Positions 28,838 through 39,632 are shown, counted from the first letter of the stretch. The stretch is DNA of 64,000 nt from Flavobacteriaceae bacterium (GCA_018608705.1 JABAZD010000028.1:22480-86479); one strand, 5' to 3'. Made by a program: numbers and translations. Notes: generated from the sequence alone by a model not told the origin.

Positions 28838-30211
28838 ATGATAAACTCTATAGCTAATTATTTTAATAAACAATCAAGTGCTGCTCCATTAGCGGTATTT
28901 AGGATGTTTTTTGGTTTTTTGATGTTTATTAGCCTTGTTCGTTTCTGGTCAAAAGGCTGGATTGAATCTTTGTATATTGAACCTTCTTTCCACTTTTCAT
29001 ACTACGGATTTGAATGGGTGAAGCCAGTTGGATTGTATACCTATGCATTTTTTATTATTTGTGGTATTTCAGCATTTTTTGTTGCAATTGGATATAAATA
29101 TCGTTTATCGATATTGATTTTCTTTTTAAGCTTCACCTATATTGAATTAATGGATAAAACCACCTATTTAAATCATTACTATTTTGTCTCTCTAGTGAGT
29201 TTTATAATGCTATTTATCCCATGTAATGCAATGTTTTCTATCGATGCTATATCTATCAGAAAATCATACAAGACGGTTCCAAAATGGACGATCGACAGCT
29301 TAAAGTTAATGTTAGGAATTGTATATTTTTATGCAGGTATAACAAAAATAAATTCTGATTGGTTATTAAATGCTATGCCTTTAAAGCTTTGGTTAAAATC
29401 TAAATACGATTTACCATTTATTGGTCATACATTAATGCAGCAAGAGTGGTTTCACTTTTTTATGAGTTGGGGAGGTATGTTTTACGACATCAGTATCCCC
29501 TTTTTGTTATTGTTCAGGAAAACACGATCCATAGCCTTTGTTTTAGTAGTTGCCTTTCATATCACTACTCGTGTCCTTTTTCCAATAGGAATGTTTCCAT
29601 ACATCATGATATTATCAACGATAATATTTTTTGATTCTAACGTTCATTATAAAATAATTCACTTTACAATCAAAATTCTTGAGTTTTTTAAAATGAAAAC
29701 GGATAACTTAAAATTATCTTTCAGTCAAGTAAATCATTATAAAGTTTGGAATACATCTCTATTGATTATTGTTGTTTTTATGACAATACAAATAATTATA
29801 CCTTTGAGATCTCTACTTTATCCTGGTGAACTTTTTTGGAACGAACAAGGTTACAGATTTTCTTGGCGTGTAATGTTGATGGAGAAAAAAGGTAATTCAG
29901 TTTTTAAAATTGTAAACTCAAAAACCAATTCCTTTTTTTATGTAAATAATGATGATTTTCTTACCCCTGTTCAGCAGAAGCAAATGAGTTTTCAACCTGA
30001 TATGATATTAGAATATGGACATTATTTAGGTAATCATTTCAAGAGTCAAGGGCATCAAAATGTAGCTGTCTTTGTTGAAAGTTATGTATCTTTGAATGGT
30101 CGACTTAGTCAGCAATTTATCGATCCTTCAGCAAACTTGATGGAGCTTAAAGACTCGTTTAAACACAAATTTTGGATTAAACCACTAAATGATGAAATTA
30201 AAGGATTTTAA
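28838..30211 (+). CDS. HTTM-domain / vitamin K-dependent gamma-carboxylase-like membrane protein
   Basis: 'LMDKTTYLNHYYF', 'YFYAGITKINSDWL', 'YRFSWRVMLMEK', 'AVFVESYVSLNGRLSQQFIDPSANLM' match human GGCX blocks recalled from memory. Confidence 0.88.
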   Translation: MINSIANYFNKQSSAAPLAVFRMFFGFLMFISLVRFWSKGWIESLYIEPSFHFSYYGFEWVKPVGLYTYAFFIICGISAFFVAIGYKYRLSILIFFLSFTYIELMDKTTYLNHYYFVSLVSFIMLFIPCNAMFSIDAISIRKSYKTVPKWTIDSLKLMLGIVYFYAGITKINSDWLLNAMPLKLWLKSKYDLPFIGHTLMQQEWFHFFMSWGGMFYDISIPFLLLFRKTRSIAFVLVVAFHITTRVLFPIGMFPYIMILSTIIFFDSNVHYKIIHFTIKILEFFKMKTDNLKLSFSQVNHYKVWNTSLLIIVVFMTIQIIIPLRSLLYPGELFWNEQGYRFSWRVMLMEKKGNSVFKIVNSKTNSFFYVNNDDFLTPVQQKQMSFQPDMILEYGHYLGNHFKSQGHQNVAVFVESYVSLNGRLSQQFIDPSANLMELKDSFKHKFWIKPLNDEIKGF

Positions 30212-32618
30212 ACTTCTTATTTTTTTAATTTTTATTCCGTTTTTTTCATTTACACAAGTAAATGTTTTTGGGGAGGTTTATGATAAAACCACTGAAATCG
30301 GTCTAGAATCTGTAGAAATTTATAATGAGTTTGGCGATTTATTAGCTGTTACGAATTCTTATGGTAAATATGAGTTCACATCTTTTAAACCTAAGCTTAA
30401 TCTAATTTTTTTTAGCTATGGATATGAGCCTTTTAAAAGTTCTGTAATTGTTAACGGCTCAATATCAGAACCTATATTTATTGAACCTTCAATTGAACAG
30501 CTGTCGGAAGTGGAACTCATCGCAGTAAAACAGAAGCTCTTTTCAATTAAACGACTTAAGGATGTCCAAGGTACTGCTATATTTGCGGGTAAAAAAAACG
30601 AAGTAATCTTAGTTGATAATACTATGGCCAATTTAGCAAGTAATAATGCACGTCAAATATATAGTCAAATTGCTGGACTTAATATATACCAAAATGATGA
30701 TGCTGGCTTGCAACTTAACATCGGAGGTAGAGGATTAGACCCCAATAGAACTTCAAATTTTAATACACGTCAAAATAATTACGATATTAGTGCAGATGTG
30801 CTGGGTTATCCTGAAAGTTATTACTCACCGCCTTCCGAATCACTTTCTGAAATTCAAATTGTTAGAGGTGCAGCTTCATTGCAGTACGGGACTCAGTTTG
30901 GAGGTTTAGTTAATTTTATTACAAAGTCCCCTAATACAGAAAAGCCACTTGAGGTGGTGTTAAGAAATACTGTTGGAAGTAATAACCTTTACACTAATTT
31001 TACTAGTTTCAGTGGTACAAGTAAAAAGTTAAGTTATTATTCTTACATTAATTACAAAATAGGAGACGGTTTTAGACCAAACTCAGAATTTGAATCTAAA
31101 AACTTCTTTTCATACATCAACTATGATTTCTCACCAAAAACTAATTTAGAATTTGAGTTAACTTATTTAGAATATCTCGCTCAGCAAGCAGGTGGGCTTA
31201 ACGATTCTATGTTTGATATAAACCCTTACCAAAGTGTGCGTTCTAGAAATTGGTTTAAAGTTAACTGGTTATTATATAATGTTAAATTAACCCACAGGTT
31301 TTCTGATCAAACATTATTTAGTTTTAATTTATTTGGACTCAATGCTAGTAGAAATGCTATTGGCTTTAGAACTAATCGGGTTGATCAAGTAGATTCTTTT
31401 GAAGAAAGAGATTTAATTAAAGGTAAATTTAGGAATTTTGGTTTTGAATCTAGGGTAATACATGATTACACTATTTTAGAGAAAAAAGCCACTTTATTGT
31501 TGGGGGTTAAGTTTTACAGGGCAAATAATAGCAATCAACAAGGACCAGGATCTGACGGTTCTGGACCTGATTTTGGTTTTGATACTGAACAGTATATTGA
31601 TTACCAAGCTCAGTCTTCTTATAAATATCCAAATTTGAATACAGCTTTATTTGGTGAGCAAATCATATATCTTAACAAAAAAATTTCTGTTACACCTGGT
31701 TTTAGACTGGAACATATTACAACAGGAAGTAAAGGCTCTTACAAAAACATTAATTTAGATGCAGCGGGGAATTTGCTTTTAAATGAAACTATATATAGTG
31801 ACGAAACTCGAAAACGTTCATTTGTTCTTTTTGGAGTTGGGGCTAGCTATAAGCCCAACGAATTCTTAGAGATATATAATAATATTTCACAAAACTATCG
31901 TTCAGTAACCTTCGCAGATATAAGTATCGTAAACCCAGCATACGTGATTAATCCAGAAATTACTGATGAGAAAGGATATAATTTAGATCTTGGTGTAAGA
32001 GGAGTATTTAATAGGACTATATCTTATGATATAAGTCTTTTTGGATTGATTTATAATGACAGAATAGGTTTCGTACAGAAAATATTTCAAGACGGTAATG
32101 TAAAATCTGAAAGAGGAAATGTTGGAGATGCCTTTATTTATGGTCTTGAGTCCTTGGTTGACTTTAATCTAATTAAGCTTTTAAATATTGATTACAATTA
32201 TGGGGCTTCCTTTTTTGTTAATACTTCCATAATTGATTCTAAATACAAATCCTCTGATATAAATGGTATAACAGGAAAAAAAGTGGAATTTGTTCCTAGA
32301 CTTAATTTTAAATCTGGTTTTAAATTTTCATTTAAGGACTTGTCCACAAGTATCCAATACACCTATATGTCAGAACAGTATACAGACGCATCTAACTCAA
32401 TAAATAGTAATTTAAGTGGTGTTATAGGTTTGCTTCCTTCCTATGATGTATTAGACATTTCTTTAGCTTACAAGTATCAAAACTTTAAAGCTGAAGCTGG
32501 AATAAATAATGCACTCGATAATGCATATTTTACACGCCGCGCTACTGGTTACCCTGGGCCAGGTATTATCCCTTCTCCACCAAAAAACATCTATTTAACT
32601 CTAGAGCTAAAATTTTAA
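30192..32618 (+). CDS. TonB-dependent receptor, FecA-like, with N-terminal CarboxypepD_reg-like domain
   Basis: 'NIGGRGLDPNRTSNFNTRQNNYDISADVLGYPESYYSPPSESLSEIQIVRGAASLQYGTQFGGLVNFITKSP'; C-terminal 'NIYLTLELKF'. Confidence 0.92.
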   Translation: MKLKDFKLLIFLIFIPFFSFTQVNVFGEVYDKTTEIGLESVEIYNEFGDLLAVTNSYGKYEFTSFKPKLNLIFFSYGYEPFKSSVIVNGSISEPIFIEPSIEQLSEVELIAVKQKLFSIKRLKDVQGTAIFAGKKNEVILVDNTMANLASNNARQIYSQIAGLNIYQNDDAGLQLNIGGRGLDPNRTSNFNTRQNNYDISADVLGYPESYYSPPSESLSEIQIVRGAASLQYGTQFGGLVNFITKSPNTEKPLEVVLRNTVGSNNLYTNFTSFSGTSKKLSYYSYINYKIGDGFRPNSEFESKNFFSYINYDFSPKTNLEFELTYLEYLAQQAGGLNDSMFDINPYQSVRSRNWFKVNWLLYNVKLTHRFSDQTLFSFNLFGLNASRNAIGFRTNRVDQVDSFEERDLIKGKFRNFGFESRVIHDYTILEKKATLLLGVKFYRANNSNQQGPGSDGSGPDFGFDTEQYIDYQAQSSYKYPNLNTALFGEQIIYLNKKISVTPGFRLEHITTGSKGSYKNINLDAAGNLLLNETIYSDETRKRSFVLFGVGASYKPNEFLEIYNNISQNYRSVTFADISIVNPAYVINPEITDEKGYNLDLGVRGVFNRTISYDISLFGLIYNDRIGFVQKIFQDGNVKSERGNVGDAFIYGLESLVDFNLIKLLNIDYNYGASFFVNTSIIDSKYKSSDINGITGKKVEFVPRLNFKSGFKFSFKDLSTSIQYTYMSEQYTDASNSINSNLSGVIGLLPSYDVLDISLAYKYQNFKAEAGINNALDNAYFTRRATGYPGPGIIPSPPKNIYLTLELKF

Positions 32619-32726
32619 TTAAATTTTATTGCTACCCTTTTTTAAATCAAAACAATAATTTACTTGATTTATAATACAAAATAAAAAATTAAACCTAAAT
32701 TTGTATGCAATTAGAAATTAATTGCT

Positions 32727-34199
32727 ATGAATTCACATCTATCCAAAATTGTCGGTGAAGGTCTTACTTACGACGATGTTCTTTTAATACCAGCGTACTC
32801 TGAAATTCTTCCTAGAGAAGTTAGTATTAAATCAAAATTCACAAAGAACATTCACTTAAATGTTCCTATATGCTCAGCAGCAATGGATACTGTTACTGAA
32901 AGTAAAATGGCTATTGCCATGGCACGTGAAGGAGGGATAGGCGTATTGCATAAAAATATGACTATTGAACAACAAGCCATTAAAGTCAGGAAAGTTAAAC
33001 GTGCTGAAAGTGGTATGATTATCGATCCAGTTACCTTACCAATGGACGCTAGTGTTATGGATGCCAAAAACAGTATGAAAGAACATAGAATAGGAGGGAT
33101 TCCTATTATAGATAATGATGGGTTTCTAAAAGGAATTGTTACAAATCGAGATTTAAGATTTGAAAAAAAAGATAACCGACCAATTACTGAAATTATGACT
33201 TCTAAAGGATTAGTAACAACTGCTGAGGGAACTTCTCTGCAGCAGGCTGAGGTTATTTTACAGAAACAAAAAATTGAAAAACTTCCAGTAGTTGATGCGA
33301 ATTTTAAATTAGTAGGTTTAATTACCTTTAGAGATATCACAAAATTAACGCAAAAGCCAATCTCTAATAAAGACCAATACGGTCGATTACGTGTAGCAGC
33401 AGCCATTGGAGTAACTAGTGACGCCTTGGAGCGAACTAAAGCTCTGGTAAGTTCTGGAGTTGACGCTATTATCATAGACACTGCTCACGGACATACTAAA
33501 GGGGTTGTAAACGTTTTAAAATCAATTAAAACTAATTTCCCTGATTTAGACATAGTAGTTGGAAATATTGCGACAGCTGAGGCTGCGAAGTATTTAGTTG
33601 ATGCTGGAGCAGATGCTGTAAAAGTCGGTATTGGACCTGGATCGATTTGCACCACTCGTGTGGTGGCAGGTGTTGGATTTCCGCAGTTTTCGGCTGTGTT
33701 AGAGGTTTCTGCTGCACTTAAAGGCACAGGAATACCTGTAATTGCCGATGGCGGTATACGTTACACTGGAGACATCCCTAAAGCATTAGCCGCTGGTGCT
33801 GACAGTGTAATGTTAGGGTCTCTCCTTGCAGGTACTAAAGAATCGCCTGGTGAAACTATTATTTATGAGGGACGTAAATTTAAATCTTACAGGGGAATGG
33901 GGTCTGTTGAAGCGATGAAAGAAGGTAGTAAAGATCGCTATTTTCAAGACGTTGAAGATGATATTAAAAAACTAGTTCCCGAAGGCATCGTTGGACGTGT
34001 TCCTTACAAAGGAGATCTCTTTGAAAGTATTCATCAATTTATAGGAGGCCTGCGTGCAGGTATGGGATATTGTGGTGCTAAAGATATCAAAACTCTTAAA
34101 GATACCGGTCAATTTGTTAAAATTACAACATCAGGAATTAGCGAAAGCCATCCTCATAATGTGATGATAACAAAAGAATCTCCAAACTATTCAAGATAG
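32727..34199 (+). CDS. guaB: Inosine-5'-monophosphate dehydrogenase with CBS domains
   Basis: '[20 protein letters not shown]', '[23 protein letters not shown]'. Confidence 0.97.
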   Translation: MNSHLSKIVGEGLTYDDVLLIPAYSEILPREVSIKSKFTKNIHLNVPICSAAMDTVTESKMAIAMAREGGIGVLHKNMTIEQQAIKVRKVKRAESGMIIDPVTLPMDASVMDAKNSMKEHRIGGIPIIDNDGFLKGIVTNRDLRFEKKDNRPITEIMTSKGLVTTAEGTSLQQAEVILQKQKIEKLPVVDANFKLVGLITFRDITKLTQKPISNKDQYGRLRVAAAIGVTSDALERTKALVSSGVDAIIIDTAHGHTKGVVNVLKSIKTNFPDLDIVVGNIATAEAAKYLVDAGADAVKVGIGPGSICTTRVVAGVGFPQFSAVLEVSAALKGTGIPVIADGGIRYTGDIPKALAAGADSVMLGSLLAGTKESPGETIIYEGRKFKSYRGMGSVEAMKEGSKDRYFQDVEDDIKKLVPEGIVGRVPYKGDLFESIHQFIGGLRAGMGYCGAKDIKTLKDTGQFVKITTSGISESHPHNVMITKESPNYSR

Positions 34200-34285
34200 T
34201 TTTAGGATTTATTTTATCAAGTTTAAATAGACTCTTGTATTCTACTTCAGATTTAGTATTTTTGTTCTTCTCAAAAAAATCTTAC

Positions 34286-36229
34286 ATGAAGAAATCATTC
34301 TTTTTATATGCCCTATTATTTCTCTCATTAAATATTTCATTTTCACAGGTTTCCGATTCTGATGTTTTATTAACAATTTCTGATGAACCAGTTTTGGCAA
34401 CAGAGTTTATTAGAGTTTACAACAAAAACTTAGACTTAGTTCAAGACGATTCTCAAAAAGAAGTAGAGTCTTACCTTAAACTTTTTTTAAATTATAAACT
34501 AAAGTTAGCTGAAGCAAAATCTCTGGGTTATGATAAGGATCTAGTTTATTTAAAGGAGTTAAAGACTTACCAAAATCAACTTACCCAAAATTATCTCACA
34601 GATAAGAATGTTACAGAAGAATTAGTTTTAGAAGCATACGAACGTACCGTAAATGAGGTCAAAGCACAGCACGTGTTGGTAAGGGTTGAAAATTTTGAAA
34701 CAGATACCTTACAAGCTTTTAATGATGTTCTTGCTTTTAAAGATCGATTAAAAAATGAAAATTTCGACTCTTTAAAAAAAGAAATCCATGATGGAAAAAA
34801 TATTTTTGTAGAAGATCTTGGTTTTTTTACAGCATTTAAAATGGCTTATAATTTTGAATCTAAAGCTTTCAATACAAAGATTGGTGAAGTCTCCAACCCG
34901 TTTAGAACTAAATTCGGATATCACGTGGTTAAGGTTTTGGATAAGAGAAAATCTAAAGGACTAGTTAGCGTTTCTCACATAATGATAGCTAACACTCAAA
35001 AGGACAATAAATTAGTTGCTAAGGACCGAATACTAGAATTACACCGATTACTAGTTCAGGGCGAAGATTTTGGAGCTTTAGCTAAGCAATTTTCTGATGA
35101 TAAGAGTTCATCGGCTCGTAACGGCGAATTAAAACCATTTAAGTCAGGTCAAATCAATTCTACTAAATTTGAAAATACAGCTTTTAGTTTAAAAGAAATC
35201 GGAGATATTTCTGAGCCCATTCAAACTAAATTTGGATGGCATATCTTGAAATTAATTAAAAAAACTCCTGTTGCTGATTTTAATAAAATAAAAAATGATC
35301 TTCAGAAGCAAGTAGGTAAAGACTCACGATCAAAACTCGTCAGAACAAAGATGTTTGAAAAACTACTTTCTGAATATAATCTTTCTAAAAAAAATCAAAA
35401 TTTAGTATCATTTCAAACTGAAGTAGTTTTTGATGTTTCTAATAGAAATTGGGATTTGTCTAATAAAATCAATAACACCAAAATATTTTTACAAATCAAA
35501 GATAGGTCCTATACTTTCCGAGATTTTATTGATTTTTTAAATAAAAATAGCAAGTCCATCAATAAAAAATGGAAAAAAAAGTTTATTATAGAAAATCAAT
35601 ATAATTTGTTTTTAGAACAATTACTATTCCAGTACAAAAAAGATAATCTTGAATACGAAAACCAGGAATTCGCTAATATTCTTAATGAATACAGAGAAGG
35701 CTTGTTGTTATTTGAATTAATGCAAGATAAAATTTGGGAAGGTGCTAAGAACGATACTTTGGGCTTAAAAGTTTTTTATAATAATAATATGAAAAATTAT
35801 TTATGGCCCGATAGGATTATAGGTTCTATTGCTAGTTCTTCAAGTTACAAAACCATCAAAAAAGTTCGTAAATCATGGTTAAACAATCATTCCAATGATA
35901 AAATTGACAAATTACTTAATACACGTAAACAAAATGTGATTTTTTCCAAAGGAGAATTTGAGCTTGGAGATCCTCCTCTTCCAAAAAATTTAATCCTAAG
36001 TAAACATCCAATTACTGGAGTGATTAAAGAGAATAACAACTTTTTTGTTGTTAAAATAGATGAATTTGTCCCAGAATCTCAAAAAACTATTTTAGAGGCC
36101 AAAGGACAACTTATTTCTGATTATCAAAATGAGTTAGAGTCTCGTTGGATTTTAGAGTTAAAATCTAAATTTCATGTAGATTTAAATGAAGAAGTATTTC
36201 AAAAAGTTAAATCTATAATTTCTAAATAA
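34286..36229 (+). CDS. PpiC/SurA-type peptidyl-prolyl isomerase with two parvulin domains
   Basis: 'VKAQHVLVRVENFETDTLQAFNDVLAFKDRL', 'FRTKFGYHVVKVLDKR', 'SVSHIMIAN...IQTKFGWHILKLI'. Confidence 0.88.
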   Translation: MKKSFFLYALLFLSLNISFSQVSDSDVLLTISDEPVLATEFIRVYNKNLDLVQDDSQKEVESYLKLFLNYKLKLAEAKSLGYDKDLVYLKELKTYQNQLTQNYLTDKNVTEELVLEAYERTVNEVKAQHVLVRVENFETDTLQAFNDVLAFKDRLKNENFDSLKKEIHDGKNIFVEDLGFFTAFKMAYNFESKAFNTKIGEVSNPFRTKFGYHVVKVLDKRKSKGLVSVSHIMIANTQKDNKLVAKDRILELHRLLVQGEDFGALAKQFSDDKSSSARNGELKPFKSGQINSTKFENTAFSLKEIGDISEPIQTKFGWHILKLIKKTPVADFNKIKNDLQKQVGKDSRSKLVRTKMFEKLLSEYNLSKKNQNLVSFQTEVVFDVSNRNWDLSNKINNTKIFLQIKDRSYTFRDFIDFLNKNSKSINKKWKKKFIIENQYNLFLEQLLFQYKKDNLEYENQEFANILNEYREGLLLFELMQDKIWEGAKNDTLGLKVFYNNNMKNYLWPDRIIGSIASSSSYKTIKKVRKSWLNNHSNDKIDKLLNTRKQNVIFSKGEFELGDPPLPKNLILSKHPITGVIKENNNFFVVKIDEFVPESQKTILEAKGQLISDYQNELESRWILELKSKFHVDLNEEVFQKVKSIISK

Positions 36230-36231
36230 TT

Positions 36232-37086
36232 TTGAAATATTTAAATACATTTTTAATTATTACTTTTATTGTATTAACTACTTGTGACTTTCCAAAAGTT
36301 AAAGATAATATTCAACCTCTTGCACGTGCTAATGATGTCTTATTACTTAAAGATGATATCGATTTTAGTTTTATTGATGGAGCTACAAAATCAGATAGTA
36401 TTATTTTTGTCCAAAATGTCATTAATGATTGGGCTACTAATCAACTTCTGATTGATGGTGCAATCCAAAATCTAAATGATGAAACTCAGTTTGAATTTGA
36501 GCAACTTGTTCAGCAATATAAAATAGATTTATATAGTTCTGCCTATTTAGAAGCACTGGTTGGTAATAATTTAGATTCCTTAGTGTCCTATGAAGAACTT
36601 CAAGATGTTTACCTATTAAACAAAGAGCTTTTTACATTAAAAGAAGACTTATTAAAGCTTAGATACATCAATATTAATACTTCATTATCTAATTTAAATG
36701 AGGTCAAAAAAATGTTCAAGCGCTTTAACTCTGACGATAGATCTGAATTAGATTCTATATCAATACAGTTCAATTCTTTTTATTTTAGAGATACTATTTG
36801 GATCAAAAAAGAAGATGTAATTTCAAAAATCAAACCATTAGAATTAGGTTTTAATAAAGTACTATTAAAAAAATCAAATTTTATAGAGATCAAAGATTCT
36901 TTAGGGTTATATTTGATAAAGATAAATGAAGTTTTGCAGCGAGGAAAACCTGCTCCAGTTGAATATGTTTCTCCCACTATAAAACAAATAGTAATCAACA
37001 ATCGTAAATTGAATCTCATCAGAAAACTAAAAAGCGACATAGTTAATGATGCTATTAAAAACAAAAAATTTGAAACTTTTAAATAA
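36232..37086 (+). CDS. Exported PPIase-operon protein, divergent SurA-N-like, TTG start
   Basis: Lies between two SurA/PpiC genes, lipoprotein-like N-terminus 'LTTCDFPK', 'VARANDVLLLKDDIDF'-like SurA N-terminal pattern. Confidence 0.6.
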   Translation: MKYLNTFLIITFIVLTTCDFPKVKDNIQPLARANDVLLLKDDIDFSFIDGATKSDSIIFVQNVINDWATNQLLIDGAIQNLNDETQFEFEQLVQQYKIDLYSSAYLEALVGNNLDSLVSYEELQDVYLLNKELFTLKEDLLKLRYININTSLSNLNEVKKMFKRFNSDDRSELDSISIQFNSFYFRDTIWIKKEDVISKIKPLELGFNKVLLKKSNFIEIKDSLGLYLIKINEVLQRGKPAPVEYVSPTIKQIVINNRKLNLIRKLKSDIVNDAIKNKKFETFK

Positions 37087-38491
37087 AATTATCACATTTA
37101 GCTATTTTTTTATTGTGTCTGTGTTTGCATATTCACAAGAAATCATTAATGATCCTGTTTCTGAGAAGCCTGAAGAAGTCATTGTTGATTCTCTTAATCA
37201 GCGTATTAAAATTGATGGTGTAGCTGCAGTTATAGGAGATTTTGTTGTCCTAGATTCTGATATAGACAAACAATTTATGCAGTTAGAGGCTGGTGGAATT
37301 TCCACTGATGACATTACTCGATGTCAGCTTTTTGGTAAACTACTTGAAGATAAACTGTACATACATCATGCTATTCAGGACAGTATTGTAGTAAATGATT
37401 TAGAAATTAGATCAAATGTTGATCAGCAATTAGCAGGTTTTGCCGAACAAATTGGTTCAATGGAAAAGCTTGTAGCCTATTATAAAAAATCTTCTGAGCA
37501 AGAACTCAGAGACGAAATGTTTGAGTTAAATAAGAACGGTCAAATGGCAACTATGATGCGGCAAAGCGTTATTGAAAATTTAGAAGTTACACCTGAAGAA
37601 GTGCGTCAATTTTTTAATAATATTTCAGTGGAAGAACGTCCTATGTTTGGTACCGAACTTCGAATTGCCCAAATTGTTGTTATTCCTGAAACCACACAAT
37701 CTGAAGTAGATAAAGTTATAAAACGATTGAATGAATTTCGATCAGATGTTATAGACAATGGCAGTAGTTTTACAACAAAAGCTGTTTTATATACTCAGGA
37801 TCCAGGTTCAAAAAGAACTGGGGGTAAATACACATTAAATAGAAAACGCCCTCAAATGGCAAAGGAGTTCAGAGAAGTTGCCTTTTCATTACAAGAAGGT
37901 GAGGTTTCAAAGCCTTTCAAAACTGATTTTGGATATCATATAATTCAATTAGAAAAAATTCGAGGACAAGAGTTTGATGTTAGACATATATTGTTAATTC
38001 CTAAAGTTACAGAAGAAGCAATTAATGCTGCAAAAAATAAACTTGAAAAGGTTAGACAAAGTATTGTTGACGGAGACATTACTTTTAAGGAAGCAGCTAG
38101 AGAAGCAAGCGATGAAAAAGAAACTAAATTTGATGGTGGTCAATTAAGAAATCCAGAAACACAAGATTATAACTTTGAATTAACAAAAATGGATCCTGGA
38201 TTTTATGCACAAATAGAGAGTCTAGGGGATAACCAAATTAGTCCTGTAATCAAAGACGGAGATCGAGTTAACCCTATTAAATTTAAAATTGTTACAGTTA
38301 CCAATAGGGTTGATGAACATGAAGCTAACTTTGCTCAAGATTATTTAAAAATAAAGGACTTAGCTCTACAAGATAAACAGTTAAATGCTGTCACCAAATG
38401 GCAAGAAGAAAAAATAATGGATACCTACATCAAAATAAATGGTGAATTACGTTCTTGTGATTTTAATAGCAATTGGTTTAAAATTAAATAA
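37046..38491 (+). CDS. SurA-like peptidyl-prolyl cis-trans isomerase (start could be TTG 37070)
   Basis: 'KIDGVAAVIGDFVVLDSDIDKQ', 'ELRIAQIVVIPETT', 'FKTDFGYHIIQLEKIRGQEFDVRHILLIP'. Confidence 0.9.
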   Translation: MMLLKTKNLKLLNKIITFSYFFIVSVFAYSQEIINDPVSEKPEEVIVDSLNQRIKIDGVAAVIGDFVVLDSDIDKQFMQLEAGGISTDDITRCQLFGKLLEDKLYIHHAIQDSIVVNDLEIRSNVDQQLAGFAEQIGSMEKLVAYYKKSSEQELRDEMFELNKNGQMATMMRQSVIENLEVTPEEVRQFFNNISVEERPMFGTELRIAQIVVIPETTQSEVDKVIKRLNEFRSDVIDNGSSFTTKAVLYTQDPGSKRTGGKYTLNRKRPQMAKEFREVAFSLQEGEVSKPFKTDFGYHIIQLEKIRGQEFDVRHILLIPKVTEEAINAAKNKLEKVRQSIVDGDITFKEAAREASDEKETKFDGGQLRNPETQDYNFELTKMDPGFYAQIESLGDNQISPVIKDGDRVNPIKFKIVTVTNRVDEHEANFAQDYLKIKDLALQDKQLNAVTKWQEEKIMDTYIKINGELRSCDFNSNWFKIK

Positions 38492-38498
38492 CTAGTTA

Positions 38499-39452
38499 AT
38501 GTCAGATGTTAGGTCTTTGCAGCTACTACTCAAAAAGTATTACGCCTTAAAAAATGAAATATCTAAGGTTATTGTTGGCCAAGAAATTGTTATTGAGCAA
38601 ATATTAATTTCAATATTTTCTGGCGGCCACTCCTTGTTGGTTGGAGTCCCTGGCTTGGCTAAAACTTTGATGGTAAATACAATTTCTAATGCTCTAGGAT
38701 TAGATTTTAAACGTATTCAGTTTACTCCTGACTTGATGCCCAGTGATATTTTAGGTAGTGAAATATTAGATCATGAACGTCAATTTAAATTTATTAAGGG
38801 TCCTGTTTTTTCTAATATTCTTTTAGCAGACGAAATCAACAGAACTCCTCCAAAAACTCAGTCAGCCTTGTTAGAGGCTATGCAGGAAAGATCAGTAACC
38901 ATTGGAGGTAAACATTATAGTTTAGACTCCCCTTATTTTGTATTGGCAACTCAAAATCCGATTGAACAGGAAGGGACTTACCCTTTGCCCGAAGCGCAAT
39001 TAGACCGTTTCATGTTTTCTATAAATTTGCAGTATCCAACTTTTGACGAGGAAGTAGAGGTTGTTAAACGCACAACTTCTAAATCTAATTCTAAAGTTGA
39101 CATTATTTTTTCTGCCGAAGAAATTTTAGATTTCCAAAAACTTATAATGAAAATTCCAGTAGCTGATAACGTAATAAATTATGCAGTTACCATGGTAGGA
39201 AAATCTCGCCCTGATTCCATAGGTTCTAATTCAATAGTCAAGCAATATGTAGATTGGGGGGCTGGTCCAAGGGCCTCACAAAATCTTATACTAGCTGCTA
39301 AAACTTTTGCGGTTATAAACAATAAGCTATCACCTGATATTGAAGACGTACAAGCTGTAGCCATTGGGATATTAAGACATAGAATTATTAAAAATTATAA
39401 AGCAGAATCTGACGGTATTTCTATAGAATCAATCGTAGAGAGTTTGTTTTAG
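38499..39452 (+). CDS. MoxR family AAA+ ATPase
   Basis: 'KVIVGQEIVIEQILISIFSGGHSLLVGVPGLAKTLMVN', 'LLADEINRTPPKTQSALLEAMQERSVT', 'ATQNPIEQEGTYPLPEAQLDRF'. Confidence 0.95.
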   Translation: MSDVRSLQLLLKKYYALKNEISKVIVGQEIVIEQILISIFSGGHSLLVGVPGLAKTLMVNTISNALGLDFKRIQFTPDLMPSDILGSEILDHERQFKFIKGPVFSNILLADEINRTPPKTQSALLEAMQERSVTIGGKHYSLDSPYFVLATQNPIEQEGTYPLPEAQLDRFMFSINLQYPTFDEEVEVVKRTTSKSNSKVDIIFSAEEILDFQKLIMKIPVADNVINYAVTMVGKSRPDSIGSNSIVKQYVDWGAGPRASQNLILAAKTFAVINNKLSPDIEDVQAVAIGILRHRIIKNYKAESDGISIESIVESLF

Positions 39453-39632
39453 CCTAAAGTTTATTATTTTATCTGAAATTTTTATAAAGTCTCACAACTT
39501 GATAATTCATTTTGCCAGCTTGGCTTGATAAGATTTCAGTTAAACGTATGTTTATTCATTTTTTATTTCAATATAATTTTAATTAATTCGTATTTTTACG
39601 ATTGATTATAATGAAACAAAATTTTTCACAAT

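Noticed and set aside
32852-33481. 209-aa ORF antisense to guaB (and the 33485-33727 / 33532-33717 ORFs)
   Set aside because: Lies wholly inside the clearly coding guaB frame; no recognisable family, composition typical of a shadow ORF.
36780-37064. 94-aa ORF antisense to the middle PPIase-operon gene
   Set aside because: Overlaps real coding sequence and ends in the SurA overlap; no motifs.
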